NCBI RefSeq assembly: GCF_900167005.1
Contig: NZ_FUXW01000016.1
Span: 1 to 50,676 of the forward strand
Origin: Butyricicoccus pullicaecorum DSM 23266
GTDB lineage: Bacteria; Bacillota; Clostridia; Oscillospirales; Butyricicoccaceae
Direction: 5' to 3'
DNA length: 50,676 bases
Positions 23,676-32,494 of the stretch are shown here, in pieces. Below the pieces are notes generated by a model. It was not told the origin of the DNA and made no database searches. It saw only the letters and a program-made list of their open reading frames with translations. Numbering within the stretch: the first letter of the stretch is position 1; the number at the start of each line of letters is the position of its first letter. The position numbers and the translations under genes are program-made.

Positions 23676-25067
23676 ATGAAGAACAGCGAAAAGACCATGG
23701 AAAAAATCGTTGCCCTGTGCAAGGGTCGCGGTTTTGTGTACGCCGGCTCGGAGATTTACGGCGGCCTTGCGAACACCTGGGATTACGGCCCGCTTGGTGT
23801 TGAGTTCAAGAACAACGTCAAGGCAGCATGGCGCAAGAAGTTTGTGCAGGAGTCCCCGTACAACGTCGGTCTGGATTCTGCCATCCTGATGAACCCGACG
23901 ACTTGGGTTGCATCCGGCCATGTCGGCGGTTTTTCCGACCCGCTGATGGACTGCAAGGACTGCAAGACCCGTCACCGTGCTGACCAGCTGATCGAGGAGA
24001 CCACCGGTGAGAATCCGGCAGGCTGGTCGAACGAGCAGATGATGGCATATATTAACGAGCATCAGATCGCATGCCCGAACTGCGGCGGTCATAACTTCAC
24101 CGATATCCGTCAGTTCAACCTGATGTTTAAGACCTTCCAGGGCGTTACCGAGAACGCAAAAAACGAGATCTTCCTGCGTCCCGAGACCGCGCAGGGTATT
24201 TTCGTTAACTTCCAGAATATCCAGCGTACCACCCGTAAGAAAATTCCGTTCGGTGTTGGTCAGGTTGGTAAGTCGTTCCGTAACGAGATCACCCCGGGTA
24301 ACTTCACCTTCCGTACTCGTGAGTTTGAGCAGATGGAGCTCGAGTTCTTCTGCAAGCCGGGCACCGATCTGGAGTGGTTCAAGTACTGGAAGGACGCATG
24401 CCACAACTGGCTGCTGTCGCTGGGCATGAAGGACGAGAATCTGCGTCTGCGTGACCACGACCCGGAGGAGCTGTCGCACTACTCCAACGCAACCACCGAC
24501 ATTGAGTTCCTGTTCCCGTTTGGCTGGGGCGAGCTGTGGGGCATTGCAGACCGTACCGATTTCGACCTGACCCAGCATCAGAAGACTTCGGGCGTATCGA
24601 TGGAATACTTCGATCAGGAAGCAAACGAGAAGTACATTCCGTACGTTATCGAGCCGTCTCTGGGTGCTGACCGTGTTGCACTGGCATTTCTGTGCGACGC
24701 ATACGACGAGGAAGTTGTTGGTCAGGATAAGAACGGTAAGGACGACGTGCGCACCGTACTGCGTCTGCATCCGGCTCTGGCACCGTTCAAGGCTGCTGTA
24801 CTGCCGCTGTCCAAGAAGCTGACCGAGCAGGCAATGCCGGTATGGGAGAAGCTGTCCAAGAAGTTCAATGTAGACTTTGACGATGCTGGTTCCATCGGTA
24901 AGCGTTACCGCCGTGAGGATGAGATCGGTACCCCGTACTGCATCACGGTTGACTTTGAGACCGAGCAGGACGGCTGCGTTACCGTTCGTGACCGTGATAC
25001 CATGGAGCAGGAGCGTGTGAAGATCGACGATCTGGTACACTACCTGGCAAAGAAGATCGCATTCTAA
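23676..25067 (+). CDS. glyS: Glycyl-tRNA synthetase (single-chain, dimeric type)
   Basis: A 463-residue class II aminoacyl-tRNA synthetase of the alpha-2 type, not the alpha-2-beta-2 GlyQ/GlyS form. It starts with [11 protein letters not shown] and the [13 protein letters not shown] block. Two zinc-finger-like Cys pairs (C-K-D-C and C-P-N-C) sit in the insertion, motif 2 is S-F-R-N-E-I-T-P near residue 210, and motif 3 is G-A-D-R-V-A-L-A-F near residue 330. The C-terminal anticodon-binding domain begins [13 protein letters not shown] 23676 follows AAAGGAG. It charges tRNA-Gly with glycine; the adjacent, convergent AGCS symporter commonly imports glycine or alanine. Confidence 0.96.
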   Translation: MKNSEKTMEKIVALCKGRGFVYAGSEIYGGLANTWDYGPLGVEFKNNVKAAWRKKFVQESPYNVGLDSAILMNPTTWVASGHVGGFSDPLMDCKDCKTRHRADQLIEETTGENPAGWSNEQMMAYINEHQIACPNCGGHNFTDIRQFNLMFKTFQGVTENAKNEIFLRPETAQGIFVNFQNIQRTTRKKIPFGVGQVGKSFRNEITPGNFTFRTREFEQMELEFFCKPGTDLEWFKYWKDACHNWLLSLGMKDENLRLRDHDPEELSHYSNATTDIEFLFPFGWGELWGIADRTDFDLTQHQKTSGVSMEYFDQEANEKYIPYVIEPSLGADRVALAFLCDAYDEEVVGQDKNGKDDVRTVLRLHPALAPFKAAVLPLSKKLTEQAMPVWEKLSKKFNVDFDDAGSIGKRYRREDEIGTPYCITVDFETEQDGCVTVRDRDTMEQERVKIDDLVHYLAKKIAF

Positions 25068-25072
25068 GATCA

Positions 25073-25424
25073 GCACCGCACCCAATGTGGAAGCTTTCGC
25101 CAGCCTTTCTCGAAAGGCTGCGGGTTCTCAGGGCAGAGCCCTGAGACGCGGCTCGCAAGCCGCGGAATCCCCTATTTGATTTTCGCGCTTGCGAAAATCA
25201 ACAAAAAGGAAAAAATAAAGCGCACTCCGCAGAGTGCGCAATCTCTAAAAAGACCGTCCGAGAGGACGGTCTTTTTTCTTGTGTTTGTTTTGGTTGATTC
25301 CCGGGGCGAACACCGGGAATCAAAGGGGATTCCGCGCTCTGCGGAGCGCGGCCAGCCTGCGCGGCTGGATCGCGCCGGGTCGCAGACCCGGACCCGCTTA
25401 TCGCCTGCGGGCGGGAATTAAACT
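25073..25424. repeat. Modular hairpin repeat, copy 3 (convergent junction)
   Basis: It lies between the stop codons of glyS and the AGCS gene. Left end GCACCGCACCC; then AGCCTTTC/GAAAGGCT, CTCAGGGC/GCCCTGAG, variable hairpin 25147-25164, GATTTTCGC/GCGAAAATC, a GC hairpin (25219-25238), and terminator 25247-25276. The right arm has GATTCCCGG/CCGGGAATC and variable hairpin 25332-25351. In place of the usual two outer hairpins it has CCAGCC/GGCTGG and CCGGGTC/GACCCGG modules, ending CGCCTGCGGGCGG. The exchanged outer modules recur in copy 5. Confidence 0.9.
25247..25276. terminator. Bidirectional terminator in repeat copy 3
   Basis: Arms AAAAAGACCGTCC and GGACGGTCTTTTT around a GAGA loop. Confidence 0.85.
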
Positions 25425-26794
25425 CACTCGTCGACCACAGGAGCCGGAGGTGCGTGTTCATCCAGGCGCTTATCCCACAAATAATGCTTGGTTTCCTTGA
25501 CGATGACACCGGACAGCAGCAGGATAGACACCAGATTGGGAAATGCCATCAGGCCATTCATCAGGTCGGAGAACGTCCAGATAATACCAAGATCGGCAAT
25601 CGCACCGTAGAACAGAACAACGAGGAAAACGATGCGGTAGATCATAACACGCTTTGCGCCGAACAGATAGGTGACGCAGCGCTCACCGTAATACGACCAG
25701 CCCAGAATGGTGGTAAATGCAAAGATGGACAATGCAATCGCCAGAACGTAGCTGCCAACGTAGGGAAGCTGAGAGAATGCGATCTGCGTCAGTGCATCAT
25801 CCTTGACATTCACATACAGTTCAGGCAGACGCAGCTGGGTGGATACGATGACGATACCGGTAATGGCACATACGATAACCGTGTCCCAGAATGTACCGGT
25901 CATGGAGACCAGCGCCTGACGGACGGGGTTTTTGGTCTGTGCGGAAGCGGCAGCGATGGGAGCCGTACCCAGACCGGATTCATTGGAGAACAGACCGCGT
26001 GCGACACCGTACTTGCAGGCGATCATCATAGCCGAGCCCAGGAAACCACCGGTGATGGACTTGAGCGAGAATGCCGAAGTAACGATGGTGCCGAGTGCGG
26101 GCAGCAGGAAAGCACGGTTTAAGAACAGGATGACCGCGCAGCCAACGATGTAAAAGAGAGCCATGAAGGGCACGAGCTTTTCGCATACGCGGGAGATCTG
26201 CTTAACGCCGCCCAGAATGACGACAGCGGTCAGGATGGTGACGACGATACCCGAGATCGCCGGATTGACACCGAACGAAGTGCGGATAACATCGGTGATT
26301 GCATGAGACTGTACGGTGCAGCCAGCGCCGAAGGTTGCCAGGACGGCAAAAACGGCGAACAGGACGGCCAGCCACTTGATACCCAGACCGCGTTCGATAG
26401 TGTACATCGGGCCGCCGGCCATCGAGCCATCCTTGAGGCGGACGCGGTACTTAACCGACAGGAGCGATTCTGCGTACTTGGTGGAGATACCGAACACGCC
26501 GGTCATCCAGCACCAGAACACCGCGCCGGGGCCGCCGAGTGCGATTGCGGTCGAGACACCAATGATGTTGCCCGTGCCGATGGTCGCCGCGAGTGCGGTT
26601 GCCAGCGCACCGAACTGCGAGATATCGCCGTGCGCGCCGTCATCGGACTGGGTGGATAATTTGACGGCACGGAATGTGTGCCGTTGGATGAACTTGAGAC
26701 GGAACGTCAAAAACAGATGCGTTCCGAAGAGCAGCACGATCATCGGGACACCCCAGATGAAGTCGCGCAGCCAGGAGATCGCGTTTTCTAACAT
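25424..26794 (-). CDS. Alanine/glycine:cation symporter (AGCS family)
   Basis: A 456-residue sodium:alanine/glycine symporter with about ten or eleven membrane helices. The family block G-A-L-A-T-A-L-A-A-T-I-G-T-G-N-I-I-G-V near residue 65 and W-C-W-M-T-G-V-F-G-I-S-T-K-Y-A-E are diagnostic, as are N-E-S-G-L-G-T-A-P-I-A-A-A and the W-S-Y-Y-G-E-R-C motif near residue 370. It takes up alanine or glycine with sodium. ATG 26794 is followed by M-L-E-N-A-I-S-W-L; the GGAAGG ribosome site is rather distant. It is transcribed from an extended -10 promoter 70 bases upstream. Confidence 0.94.
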   Translation of the reverse strand: MLENAISWLRDFIWGVPMIVLLFGTHLFLTFRLKFIQRHTFRAVKLSTQSDDGAHGDISQFGALATALAATIGTGNIIGVSTAIALGGPGAVFWCWMTGVFGISTKYAESLLSVKYRVRLKDGSMAGGPMYTIERGLGIKWLAVLFAVFAVLATFGAGCTVQSHAITDVIRTSFGVNPAISGIVVTILTAVVILGGVKQISRVCEKLVPFMALFYIVGCAVILFLNRAFLLPALGTIVTSAFSLKSITGGFLGSAMMIACKYGVARGLFSNESGLGTAPIAAASAQTKNPVRQALVSMTGTFWDTVIVCAITGIVIVSTQLRLPELYVNVKDDALTQIAFSQLPYVGSYVLAIALSIFAFTTILGWSYYGERCVTYLFGAKRVMIYRIVFLVVLFYGAIADLGIIWTFSDLMNGLMAFPNLVSILLLSGVIVKETKHYLWDKRLDEHAPPAPVVDE

Positions 26795-26863
26795 GACTGA
26801 AATTACCCTTCCTTTTGTTTCAGCGGCACCGCCGCTCTTTTTTTCTTACACACAACGCTTATT

Positions 26864-26872
26864 ATTATAGCA
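26864..26872 (-). promoter_or_regulatory. Extended -10 promoter of the AGCS gene
   Basis: Minus strand TGCTATAAT (26872-26864): perfect TATAAT with extended TGn; no recognisable -35. The leader contains a small hairpin AGCGGC/GCCGCT at 26823-26837. Confidence 0.5.
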
Positions 26873-26879
26873 CAAAGGG

Positions 26880-27085
26880 CTGTGTTTTGGAGAAAACAGC
26901 GGAAAATAAGCAAAAAATACGGGTTTTCGGTTGCGAGGAGAGCTGAAAACGAAAGGGATACCGTAAAAAATTCTGATTACGAGCAAGAAAACAGAAAAAA
27001 TTTCTGTATGAGCAAAAAGAATTTAGAGCACAGACAAAAATTTTTGGAAGGTCAGAGAGAAAACCGAAAAGAATACGGAGAAGAC
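26880..27085. other. Purine-rich intergenic region between argF and AGCS
   Basis: About 200 bases of A/G-rich sequence on the plus strand with repeated GAAAA and AGAAAA motifs. An open frame exists on the plus strand (26882-27121) but has no ribosome site, low-complexity Lys/Arg/Glu composition and runs into the argF terminator, so I do not call a gene. Confidence 0.5.
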
Positions 27086-27086
27086 A

Positions 27087-27121
27087 GAAAAAGACCCGAA
27101 TCCATTTGGACTCGGGTCTGA
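27087..27121 (-). terminator. Terminator of the arginine operon
   Basis: 12-bp stem AGACCCGAATCC/GGACTCGGGTCT (one G-U) with a short ATTT loop. On the minus strand it is followed by a T5 tract, 15 bases after the argF stop. Confidence 0.85.
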
Positions 27122-27135
27122 ACAAACAAAGGGGC

Positions 27136-28047
27136 TTACTGCTCGCCGCCCATAAGTTTGACCATAACGGCCTTCTGTGCGTGCAGTCTGTTTTCTGCCT
27201 CTTCGAACAGCTCGTCTGCGTGTGCCTCGAAGACCTCGTCGGTGATCTCCTGACCGCGGTAAGCGGGCAGACAGTGCTGAACCATAGCGCCCTCGTGTGC
27301 GGCAGCCATCAGGGTATCGTTGACCTGATAGCCCTGGAACGCCTTGGCGCGTGCTTCCTTCTCAGCCTCCTGACCCATAGAAGCCCAGGTGTCGGTGTAG
27401 ACGACGTCGGCGTTTGCAGCAGCTTCCATCGGGTCGGTGGTGAGCATGAAGTTGGGGTTGCCTTTGGCGAACTCGAGCACGGTCGGGTCGGGCTGGTAGC
27501 CCTCGGGGCAGGCGATGTGAACCTTCATGCCGGTCTTGAGGCCGCCGACGATGAGGGAGTTTGCCATGTTGTTGCCGTCGCCGATGTAGGTCAGCTGGAT
27601 GCCGTCGAGCGAAGCGTACTTTTCGCGGATGGTCATGAGGTCGGCCAGAACCTGACAGGGATGGCAGAAGTCAGTCAGACCGTTGATGATCGGGATGGAG
27701 CCGTATTCTGCGAGATCCTCGACTTCCTTCTGGGCGAAGGTACGAATCATGATGCCGTCGAGGTAGCGGGACAGAACGCGAGCGGTGTCCTGAACGGGCT
27801 CGCCGCGGCCGATCTGTAGGTCACGGGAGGACAGGAACAGCGCCTGACCGCCGAGCTGGTACATACCGGTCTCAAAGGAGACACGGGTACGGGTGGAGGA
27901 TTTCTGGAAGATCATACCCAGAGACTTGCCCTCGAGCAGGCGGTGCGGAATGTTGTTCTTCTTCTCGTATTTGAGCTGGTCTGCCAGGTCGAGGATGGAA
28001 ACGATCTCCTCGGAGGACAGATCGAGCAGCTTGAGCAGGTGTTTCAT
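27136..28047 (-). CDS. argF: Ornithine carbamoyltransferase
   Basis: A 303-residue enzyme that makes citrulline from ornithine and carbamoyl phosphate. The carbamoyl-phosphate site S-T-R-T-R is at 51-55, H-P-C-Q at 129-132, and the ornithine-side H-C-L-P-A-Y-R-G at 258-265; the G-D-G-N-N-M motif (156-161) is also typical. It is the last gene of the operon, 18 bases after argD. An anabolic role is inferred from the operon; no arcA or arcC is present to suggest a catabolic enzyme. Confidence 0.97.
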   Translation of the reverse strand: MKHLLKLLDLSSEEIVSILDLADQLKYEKKNNIPHRLLEGKSLGMIFQKSSTRTRVSFETGMYQLGGQALFLSSRDLQIGRGEPVQDTARVLSRYLDGIMIRTFAQKEVEDLAEYGSIPIINGLTDFCHPCQVLADLMTIREKYASLDGIQLTYIGDGNNMANSLIVGGLKTGMKVHIACPEGYQPDPTVLEFAKGNPNFMLTTDPMEAAANADVVYTDTWASMGQEAEKEARAKAFQGYQVNDTLMAAAHEGAMVQHCLPAYRGQEITDEVFEAHADELFEEAENRLHAQKAVMVKLMGGEQ

Positions 28048-28065
28048 GGTGCAATATCCTTTCTA

Positions 28066-29250
28066 TCAGTCACAAAATACGGTTTTCATGATGGCGATGG
28101 CCTCGTCGAGCTCCTCATAGGTGATGGTGAGCGGCGGCAGCAGGCGGACAGCGTTTTTGCCTGCCGTGATGACGAGTACGCCGTGCTCGATGAGCTTGTT
28201 TGCGAAGACGCTGTGCTGACCCTCATCGACGATGATGCCGAGCATCAGACCCTTGCCGCGCACGCCGTGGATGGCGGGAGAGCCCAGGGACAGGATGGCG
28301 TTTTTGAGGTATTCGCCCTTTTTGCGGACTTCCGCGAGGAATTTCTCGTCGTTTACGATGGAGAGTACAGCGTTTGCAGCCGCACAGACGGTCGGGGTAC
28401 CGCCGAAGGTGGTCGCGTGGGTGCCCGGGGTCAGGACATCGCAGCAGTTTTTCGCCGCCATGACCGCGCCGATCGGCACGCCGCCGCCCAGACCCTTGGC
28501 CATGGTCACGACGTCGGGCAGGATGCCGTACTGCTGGAAGCAGAACAGCGAGCCGGTACGGCCGATGCCGGTCTGCACTTCGTCCACGATGAGCAGCAGA
28601 TCCTTCTCGGTGCACAGCTCACGGACAGCCTGTACAAAGGCCGGATCCTGCGGGAGCACGCCGCCCTCACCCTGAATGAGCTCGAACATGACAGCGCAGG
28701 TCGAGTCGTCGATCTTGGATTTGAGGTCGTCCAGATCGCCTGCGGTTGCGTAGTCAAAGCCCTCGGTGAAGGGGAAGAAGTAGTCGTGGAAGCGGGTCTG
28801 ACCGGTTGCCTTCAGCGTGGTCACCGTGCGGCCATGGAAGGAGTTCCAAAGGGTGATGATCTTGCTGCGGCCCTTGCCATACTTGTCGTAGCTGTATTTA
28901 CGTGCGAGCTTGATGGCGCCTTCGTTGGCCTCTGCGCCCGAGTTTGCGAAGAAGACTTTGCCCATGCCGGTCGCCTCTACCAGCGTTTTTGCGGTCTGTA
29001 CCATGGGTGCGGTGGTGAACAGGTTGGACACGTGCATGAGCTTGTGAATCTGTTCCTCGATGGCGTGGGTGAGGACGGGGTGATTATAGCCTAAGCAGTT
29101 TACGCCGATGCCGGATGCCAGGTCGATATAGCGCTTGCCCTCGACGTCCCAGAGCTGTGCGCCCTGACCGTGGTCAAGTGCGATGGGGAAGCGGCCATAG
29201 GTCTGCATGACGTATTGCTGTTCTTCTGATTTGAGTTCCTGATAAGTCAT
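28066..29250 (-). CDS. argD: Acetylornithine aminotransferase
   Basis: A 394-residue class III PLP-dependent aminotransferase that converts N-acetylglutamate semialdehyde to N-acetylornithine with glutamate as donor. Visible features: N-S-G-A-E-A-N-E (103-110), W-N-S-F-H-G-R-T, I-V-D-E-V-Q-T-G-I-G-R-T-G, and the PLP lysine in M-A-K-G-L-G-G-G (Lys252). Clostridial ArgD often also serves lysine synthesis as succinyl-diaminopimelate aminotransferase. It is separated from argB by a 211-base gap containing a half copy of the modular repeat, unlike the other tight junctions of this operon. Confidence 0.95.
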   Translation of the reverse strand: MTYQELKSEEQQYVMQTYGRFPIALDHGQGAQLWDVEGKRYIDLASGIGVNCLGYNHPVLTHAIEEQIHKLMHVSNLFTTAPMVQTAKTLVEATGMGKVFFANSGAEANEGAIKLARKYSYDKYGKGRSKIITLWNSFHGRTVTTLKATGQTRFHDYFFPFTEGFDYATAGDLDDLKSKIDDSTCAVMFELIQGEGGVLPQDPAFVQAVRELCTEKDLLLIVDEVQTGIGRTGSLFCFQQYGILPDVVTMAKGLGGGVPIGAVMAAKNCCDVLTPGTHATTFGGTPTVCAAANAVLSIVNDEKFLAEVRKKGEYLKNAILSLGSPAIHGVRGKGLMLGIIVDEGQHSVFANKLIEHGVLVITAGKNAVRLLPPLTITYEELDEAIAIMKTVFCD

Positions 29251-29318
29251 AGATGATCCCTTCTATTGTGAGAGATGGGTGAGGTCGTTCTGGGGATGAT
29301 TGGGAAGAGAACGACGGT

Positions 29319-29458
29319 TTGGTTGAAACCCGGGGCGGACACCGGGTTTCAAAAAGGGGATTTCGCACTCTGAGGAGTGCGACTCAGGGCGCTGCCCTGA
29401 GAACCCGCAGCCTTTGAAAAGGCTGGCGAAACTTTCATAACGCCTGCGGGCGGGAATC
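29319..29458. repeat. Modular hairpin repeat, half copy 4 (inside arg operon)
   Basis: Only the right half of the element is present: GAAACCCGG/CCGGGTTTC hairpin, variable hairpin 29363-29382 (TCGCACTC/GAGTGCGA), CTCAGGGC/GCCCTGAG, AGCCTTT/AAAGGCT, and end module CGCCTGCGGGCGG, stopping 3 bases from the argB stop. The central terminator and left arm are absent. It lies between two genes of the same operon, whereas all full copies lie between convergent genes. Confidence 0.9.
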
Positions 29459-29461
29459 CGT

Positions 29462-30331
29462 TTAGATAAACATGGTGCCGACGCCGTCGTCGCTGAGCAA
29501 TTCGATCAAGATGGAGTGCTTGACGCGGCCGTCCTGAATATTGGCACGTTCGACGCCCTTACGGATGGCCTCGACGCAGCAATCGACCTTGGGAATCATG
29601 CCGCCCGAGATGACGCCGTCGCGGATGAGCGCCGGGACTTCGGAGACCTTCAGACGGGTGAGCAGGGTGCTTTCGTCCTTGGGGTCACGCAGCAGGCCGC
29701 GCACGTCGGTCAGCAGAATGAGCTTCTTTGCGCCCAGAGCAATGGCGAGCTTTGCCGCCGCGGTATCGGCGTTGATGTTGTAGTTGGTGTCGTCGTCGAT
29801 GCCCTGTGCAACGGTGGACACGACCGGGATGTAGCCGCGTGCCAGCACGTCGATGACAGGCTGGGGATTGACCTCAACGATGTCACCGACATAGCCGTAA
29901 TCGGTGCCTTCCTCATCGGTCATGCGCTTGGCGCGGAACATGCCGCCGTCCATGCCGCCCAGACCGATGCCCTGACCGCCAGCATGCTCGAGCAGGGTGA
30001 CAAGGTCTTTGTTGACCTTGCCGCACAGGATCATCTGAACGATGTCCATGGTTTCGCGGTCGGTGTAGCGCAGACCGTTGACAAAGCGGGATTCCTTGCC
30101 GATCTTTTTGAGCATTTCCGAGATTTCGGGGCCGCCGCCGTGGACGACGACCACGCGCACGCCGACGAGCGAGAGCAGAACGATGTCGTGAATGACCGCG
30201 TCCTTGAGTTCTTCGTTAATCATGGCGTTGCCGCCGTACTTGACGACAACCGTCTGACCATAATATTCCTGAATGTAGGGAAGGGCTTCGACCAGCACGT
30301 TTGCGCTGGTAGCCGGATCAAGATGATTCAT
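29462..30331 (-). CDS. argB: Acetylglutamate kinase
   Basis: A 289-residue amino-acid kinase that phosphorylates N-acetylglutamate. The phosphate-binding V-V-K-Y-G-G-N-A-M is at 29-37, H-G-G-G-P-E-I near residue 66, and N-I-N-A-D-T-A-A near residue 185. The N-terminal helix extension (A-N-V-L-V-E-A-L-P-Y-I-Q) and length near 290 match the arginine-inhibited, hexameric class, expected in organisms with the cyclic ArgJ pathway (inference). It starts 13 bases after argJ. Confidence 0.96.
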   Translation of the reverse strand: MNHLDPATSANVLVEALPYIQEYYGQTVVVKYGGNAMINEELKDAVIHDIVLLSLVGVRVVVVHGGGPEISEMLKKIGKESRFVNGLRYTDRETMDIVQMILCGKVNKDLVTLLEHAGGQGIGLGGMDGGMFRAKRMTDEEGTDYGYVGDIVEVNPQPVIDVLARGYIPVVSTVAQGIDDDTNYNINADTAAAKLAIALGAKKLILLTDVRGLLRDPKDESTLLTRLKVSEVPALIRDGVISGGMIPKVDCCVEAIRKGVERANIQDGRVKHSILIELLSDDGVGTMFI

Positions 30332-30344
30332 CGCTGTATTCTCC

Positions 30345-31559
30345 TTAGGTGCGGTAATCGCCGTTGATTTTGACGTAATCGTAGGTCAGATCGCAGCCCC
30401 AGGCGGTGACCGAAGCGTCACCGGCATGCAGGGTAACGTCGATTAAGACCTCGTCCTCGAGCAGAACCTTCTTTGCAATCTCCTCGTCAAAGTCGAGTGC
30501 ACGGCCAGCCTTGCACACAGCGACTGCACCGGCCTTGGAAGAGAAGGACACGTCAACGGTCTCGGGGTCGAATTCCTCACCCGAATAGCCCATCGCGCAC
30601 AGGATACGGCCCCAGTTTGCGTCAGCGCCGAACATAGCAGCCTTGACGAGCGAGGACTTGCACACAGCCTTGGCAAGACCTTCCGCAGTGTCCTCGTCGG
30701 GAGCGCCCGAGACCGTGCAGGTAATCAGGCGGGAAGCGCCCTCGCCGTCCGACGCGATCTTGCGTGCGAGCGTGATGCAGACTGCCTCGAGTGCCTCGTA
30801 GAATGCCTGACCGTCTGCGCTGGAAGCGTCTGCGATCTTGTCGTTTCCGGCCATACCGTTGGCCAGAATGCAGCAAGTGTCGTTGGTCGAGGTGTCGCCG
30901 TCGACCGAGACGCGGTTAAAGGACTTCTGAACGGCGCGGAGCAGCATGGCTTGCAGCAGATCACCGTCGACTGCGCAGTCGGTGGTGAGGAAGCACAGCA
31001 TGGTGCCCATGTTGGGGTGAATCATACCCGAGCCCTTGCAGATACCGCCCAGATGGCAGGTCTTGCCGCCGGCGGTGAACGATACCGCGATGGTCTTGGG
31101 GACGGTGTCGGTGGTCATAATGGCGTTTGCCGCCGCGTCCGAGCCGTCCGGGGTCAGCGTGATGGTGTGCAGGTTTTCCTCGATGCACTCGATGTTGATA
31201 CGCTGACCGATGACGCCGGTCGAGCAGACGATGACGTCATTTTCCGGGATGTTCAGCAGCTTTGCGCAGGCAGCGGCTTCGCGCTGAGCATTTTCCATGC
31301 CGTCGGGTGCGCAGGCGTTGGCGTTGCCCGAGTTTACGATGACTGCCTGTGCGACCTGATTTGCCAGATGGTCACGGGTGACCTGAATGGGCGAAGCCTT
31401 GACGCGGTTTTTGGTATAGACAGCGGCAGCGGTGCAGGGGATTTCCGAGAAGATAATTGCGGTGTCGTCCTTCTGGGACGAAGCCTTGATGCCGCAGCGC
31501 GTCGCGCCGGCAGAGAATCCCTGTGCAGCGGTTACGCCGCCCGAGATGATTTCATACAT
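30345..31559 (-). CDS. argJ: Bifunctional glutamate N-acetyltransferase/ornithine acetyltransferase
   Basis: A 404-residue ArgJ that transfers the acetyl group from acetylornithine to glutamate, closing the cyclic arginine pathway. The Ntn-hydrolase self-cleavage region is K-G-S-G-M-I-H-P-N-M-G-T-M-L: Thr186 would become the nucleophile of the beta chain (Gly precedes it where most homologues have Ala). G-D-T-S-T-N-D-T is also typical. Start ATG 31559 has GGAGG in the 3' end of argC. Whether it also uses acetyl-CoA (bifunctional) cannot be told from sequence. No argE or argA is seen, consistent with the cyclic route. Confidence 0.96.
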   Translation of the reverse strand: MYEIISGGVTAAQGFSAGATRCGIKASSQKDDTAIIFSEIPCTAAAVYTKNRVKASPIQVTRDHLANQVAQAVIVNSGNANACAPDGMENAQREAAACAKLLNIPENDVIVCSTGVIGQRINIECIEENLHTITLTPDGSDAAANAIMTTDTVPKTIAVSFTAGGKTCHLGGICKGSGMIHPNMGTMLCFLTTDCAVDGDLLQAMLLRAVQKSFNRVSVDGDTSTNDTCCILANGMAGNDKIADASSADGQAFYEALEAVCITLARKIASDGEGASRLITCTVSGAPDEDTAEGLAKAVCKSSLVKAAMFGADANWGRILCAMGYSGEEFDPETVDVSFSSKAGAVAVCKAGRALDFDEEIAKKVLLEDEVLIDVTLHAGDASVTAWGCDLTYDYVKINGDYRT

Positions 31560-31573
31560 GAGGAAAAACCTCC

Positions 31574-32494
31574 TTACAGGGTCAGCCCGGTGGTCTCGTC
31601 CAGGCCGAGCATGAGATTCATATTTTGAACGGCCGCACCCGACGCACCCTTGCCGAGGTTGTCGAACAGTGCGGTAACGATGGTCTGCGAGCGGTGACCG
31701 TGCACGTACAGGGTCAGACTGTCGCGGCCAGAAAAGGTGTTGGCCGAGATCATGGGTGCGCCCTCGCCGAGCGGCGCGACCTTGACCATCTTCTGACCGG
31801 CGTAGTGTGCGCTGAGCGCCTGCCATACGATGTGCACGTTGTGGTCGGGCAGCATGACCGTGGTCGCCATGCCCTTGTAGTAGTCGTCAACGACCGGGCA
31901 GAAGACCGGAGGCGTTGCCAGACCGCACACCTTCTGCATTTCGGGCAGGTGCTTGTGCTGGAGGTTGAGACCGTACACGCGGGGGGCATACAGGTCGTTT
32001 GTCTTGTCCTCGGCCTCATAGGATGCGATCATCTTCTTGCCGCCGCCCGAGTAGCCGGTGAGCGAGAAGCAGGTGAGCGCGTCGGTCGCGGACAGCACGC
32101 CGTGGGCGACCAGCGGATAGACCGAGGCGATAAAGCCGGTGGCATGACAGCCGGGGTTTGCCACACGGGTGGAAGTCTGAATAGCTGCGCGGTGATCGTC
32201 CGACAGCTCGGGGAAACCGTATGCCCAGCCGTCTGCCGTGCGGTGTGCGGTGGATGCGTCAATGACGCGGGTGTGATCGTTTTCGATCAGGGAGACGGCC
32301 TCCCGTGCCGCCGCATCGGGCAGGCACAGGAACACGATATCGGCTGCATTCAAGAACTTGCGGCGTTCTTCGGTGTCTTTGCGTTTCTCTTCGTCGATCA
32401 GCAGCAGCTCGAGGTCGTCGCGTGCGCCCAGACGCTCATAGATTTGCAGGCCGGTCGTGCCTTCCTTGCCGTCGATGTAAATTTTGGGGCGCAT
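31574..32494 (-). CDS. argC: N-acetyl-gamma-glutamyl-phosphate reductase (short type)
   Basis: A 306-residue NADPH-dependent reductase of the short ArgC type (AGPR type 2, about 310 residues, versus about 345 for the longer form). Y-I-D-G-K-E-G-T-T-G-L is the cofactor-binding N-terminus, N-P-G-C-H-A-T-G holds the catalytic Cys116, and K-H-L-P-E-M supplies a conserved His. Its ATG overlaps the argH stop by one base (TGATG), so translation is coupled. It makes N-acetylglutamate semialdehyde from the ArgB product. Confidence 0.95.
   Translation of the reverse strand: MRPKIYIDGKEGTTGLQIYERLGARDDLELLLIDEEKRKDTEERRKFLNAADIVFLCLPDAAAREAVSLIENDHTRVIDASTAHRTADGWAYGFPELSDDHRAAIQTSTRVANPGCHATGFIASVYPLVAHGVLSATDALTCFSLTGYSGGGKKMIASYEAEDKTNDLYAPRVYGLNLQHKHLPEMQKVCGLATPPVFCPVVDDYYKGMATTVMLPDHNVHIVWQALSAHYAGQKMVKVAPLGEGAPMISANTFSGRDSLTLYVHGHRSQTIVTALFDNLGKGASGAAVQNMNLMLGLDETTGLTL

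Noticed and set aside
26882-27121. Open frame of 79 codons in the purine-rich gap between argF and AGCS
   Set aside because: Low-complexity Lys/Arg/Glu/Asn composition, no ribosome site, and its end is made by the argF terminator.
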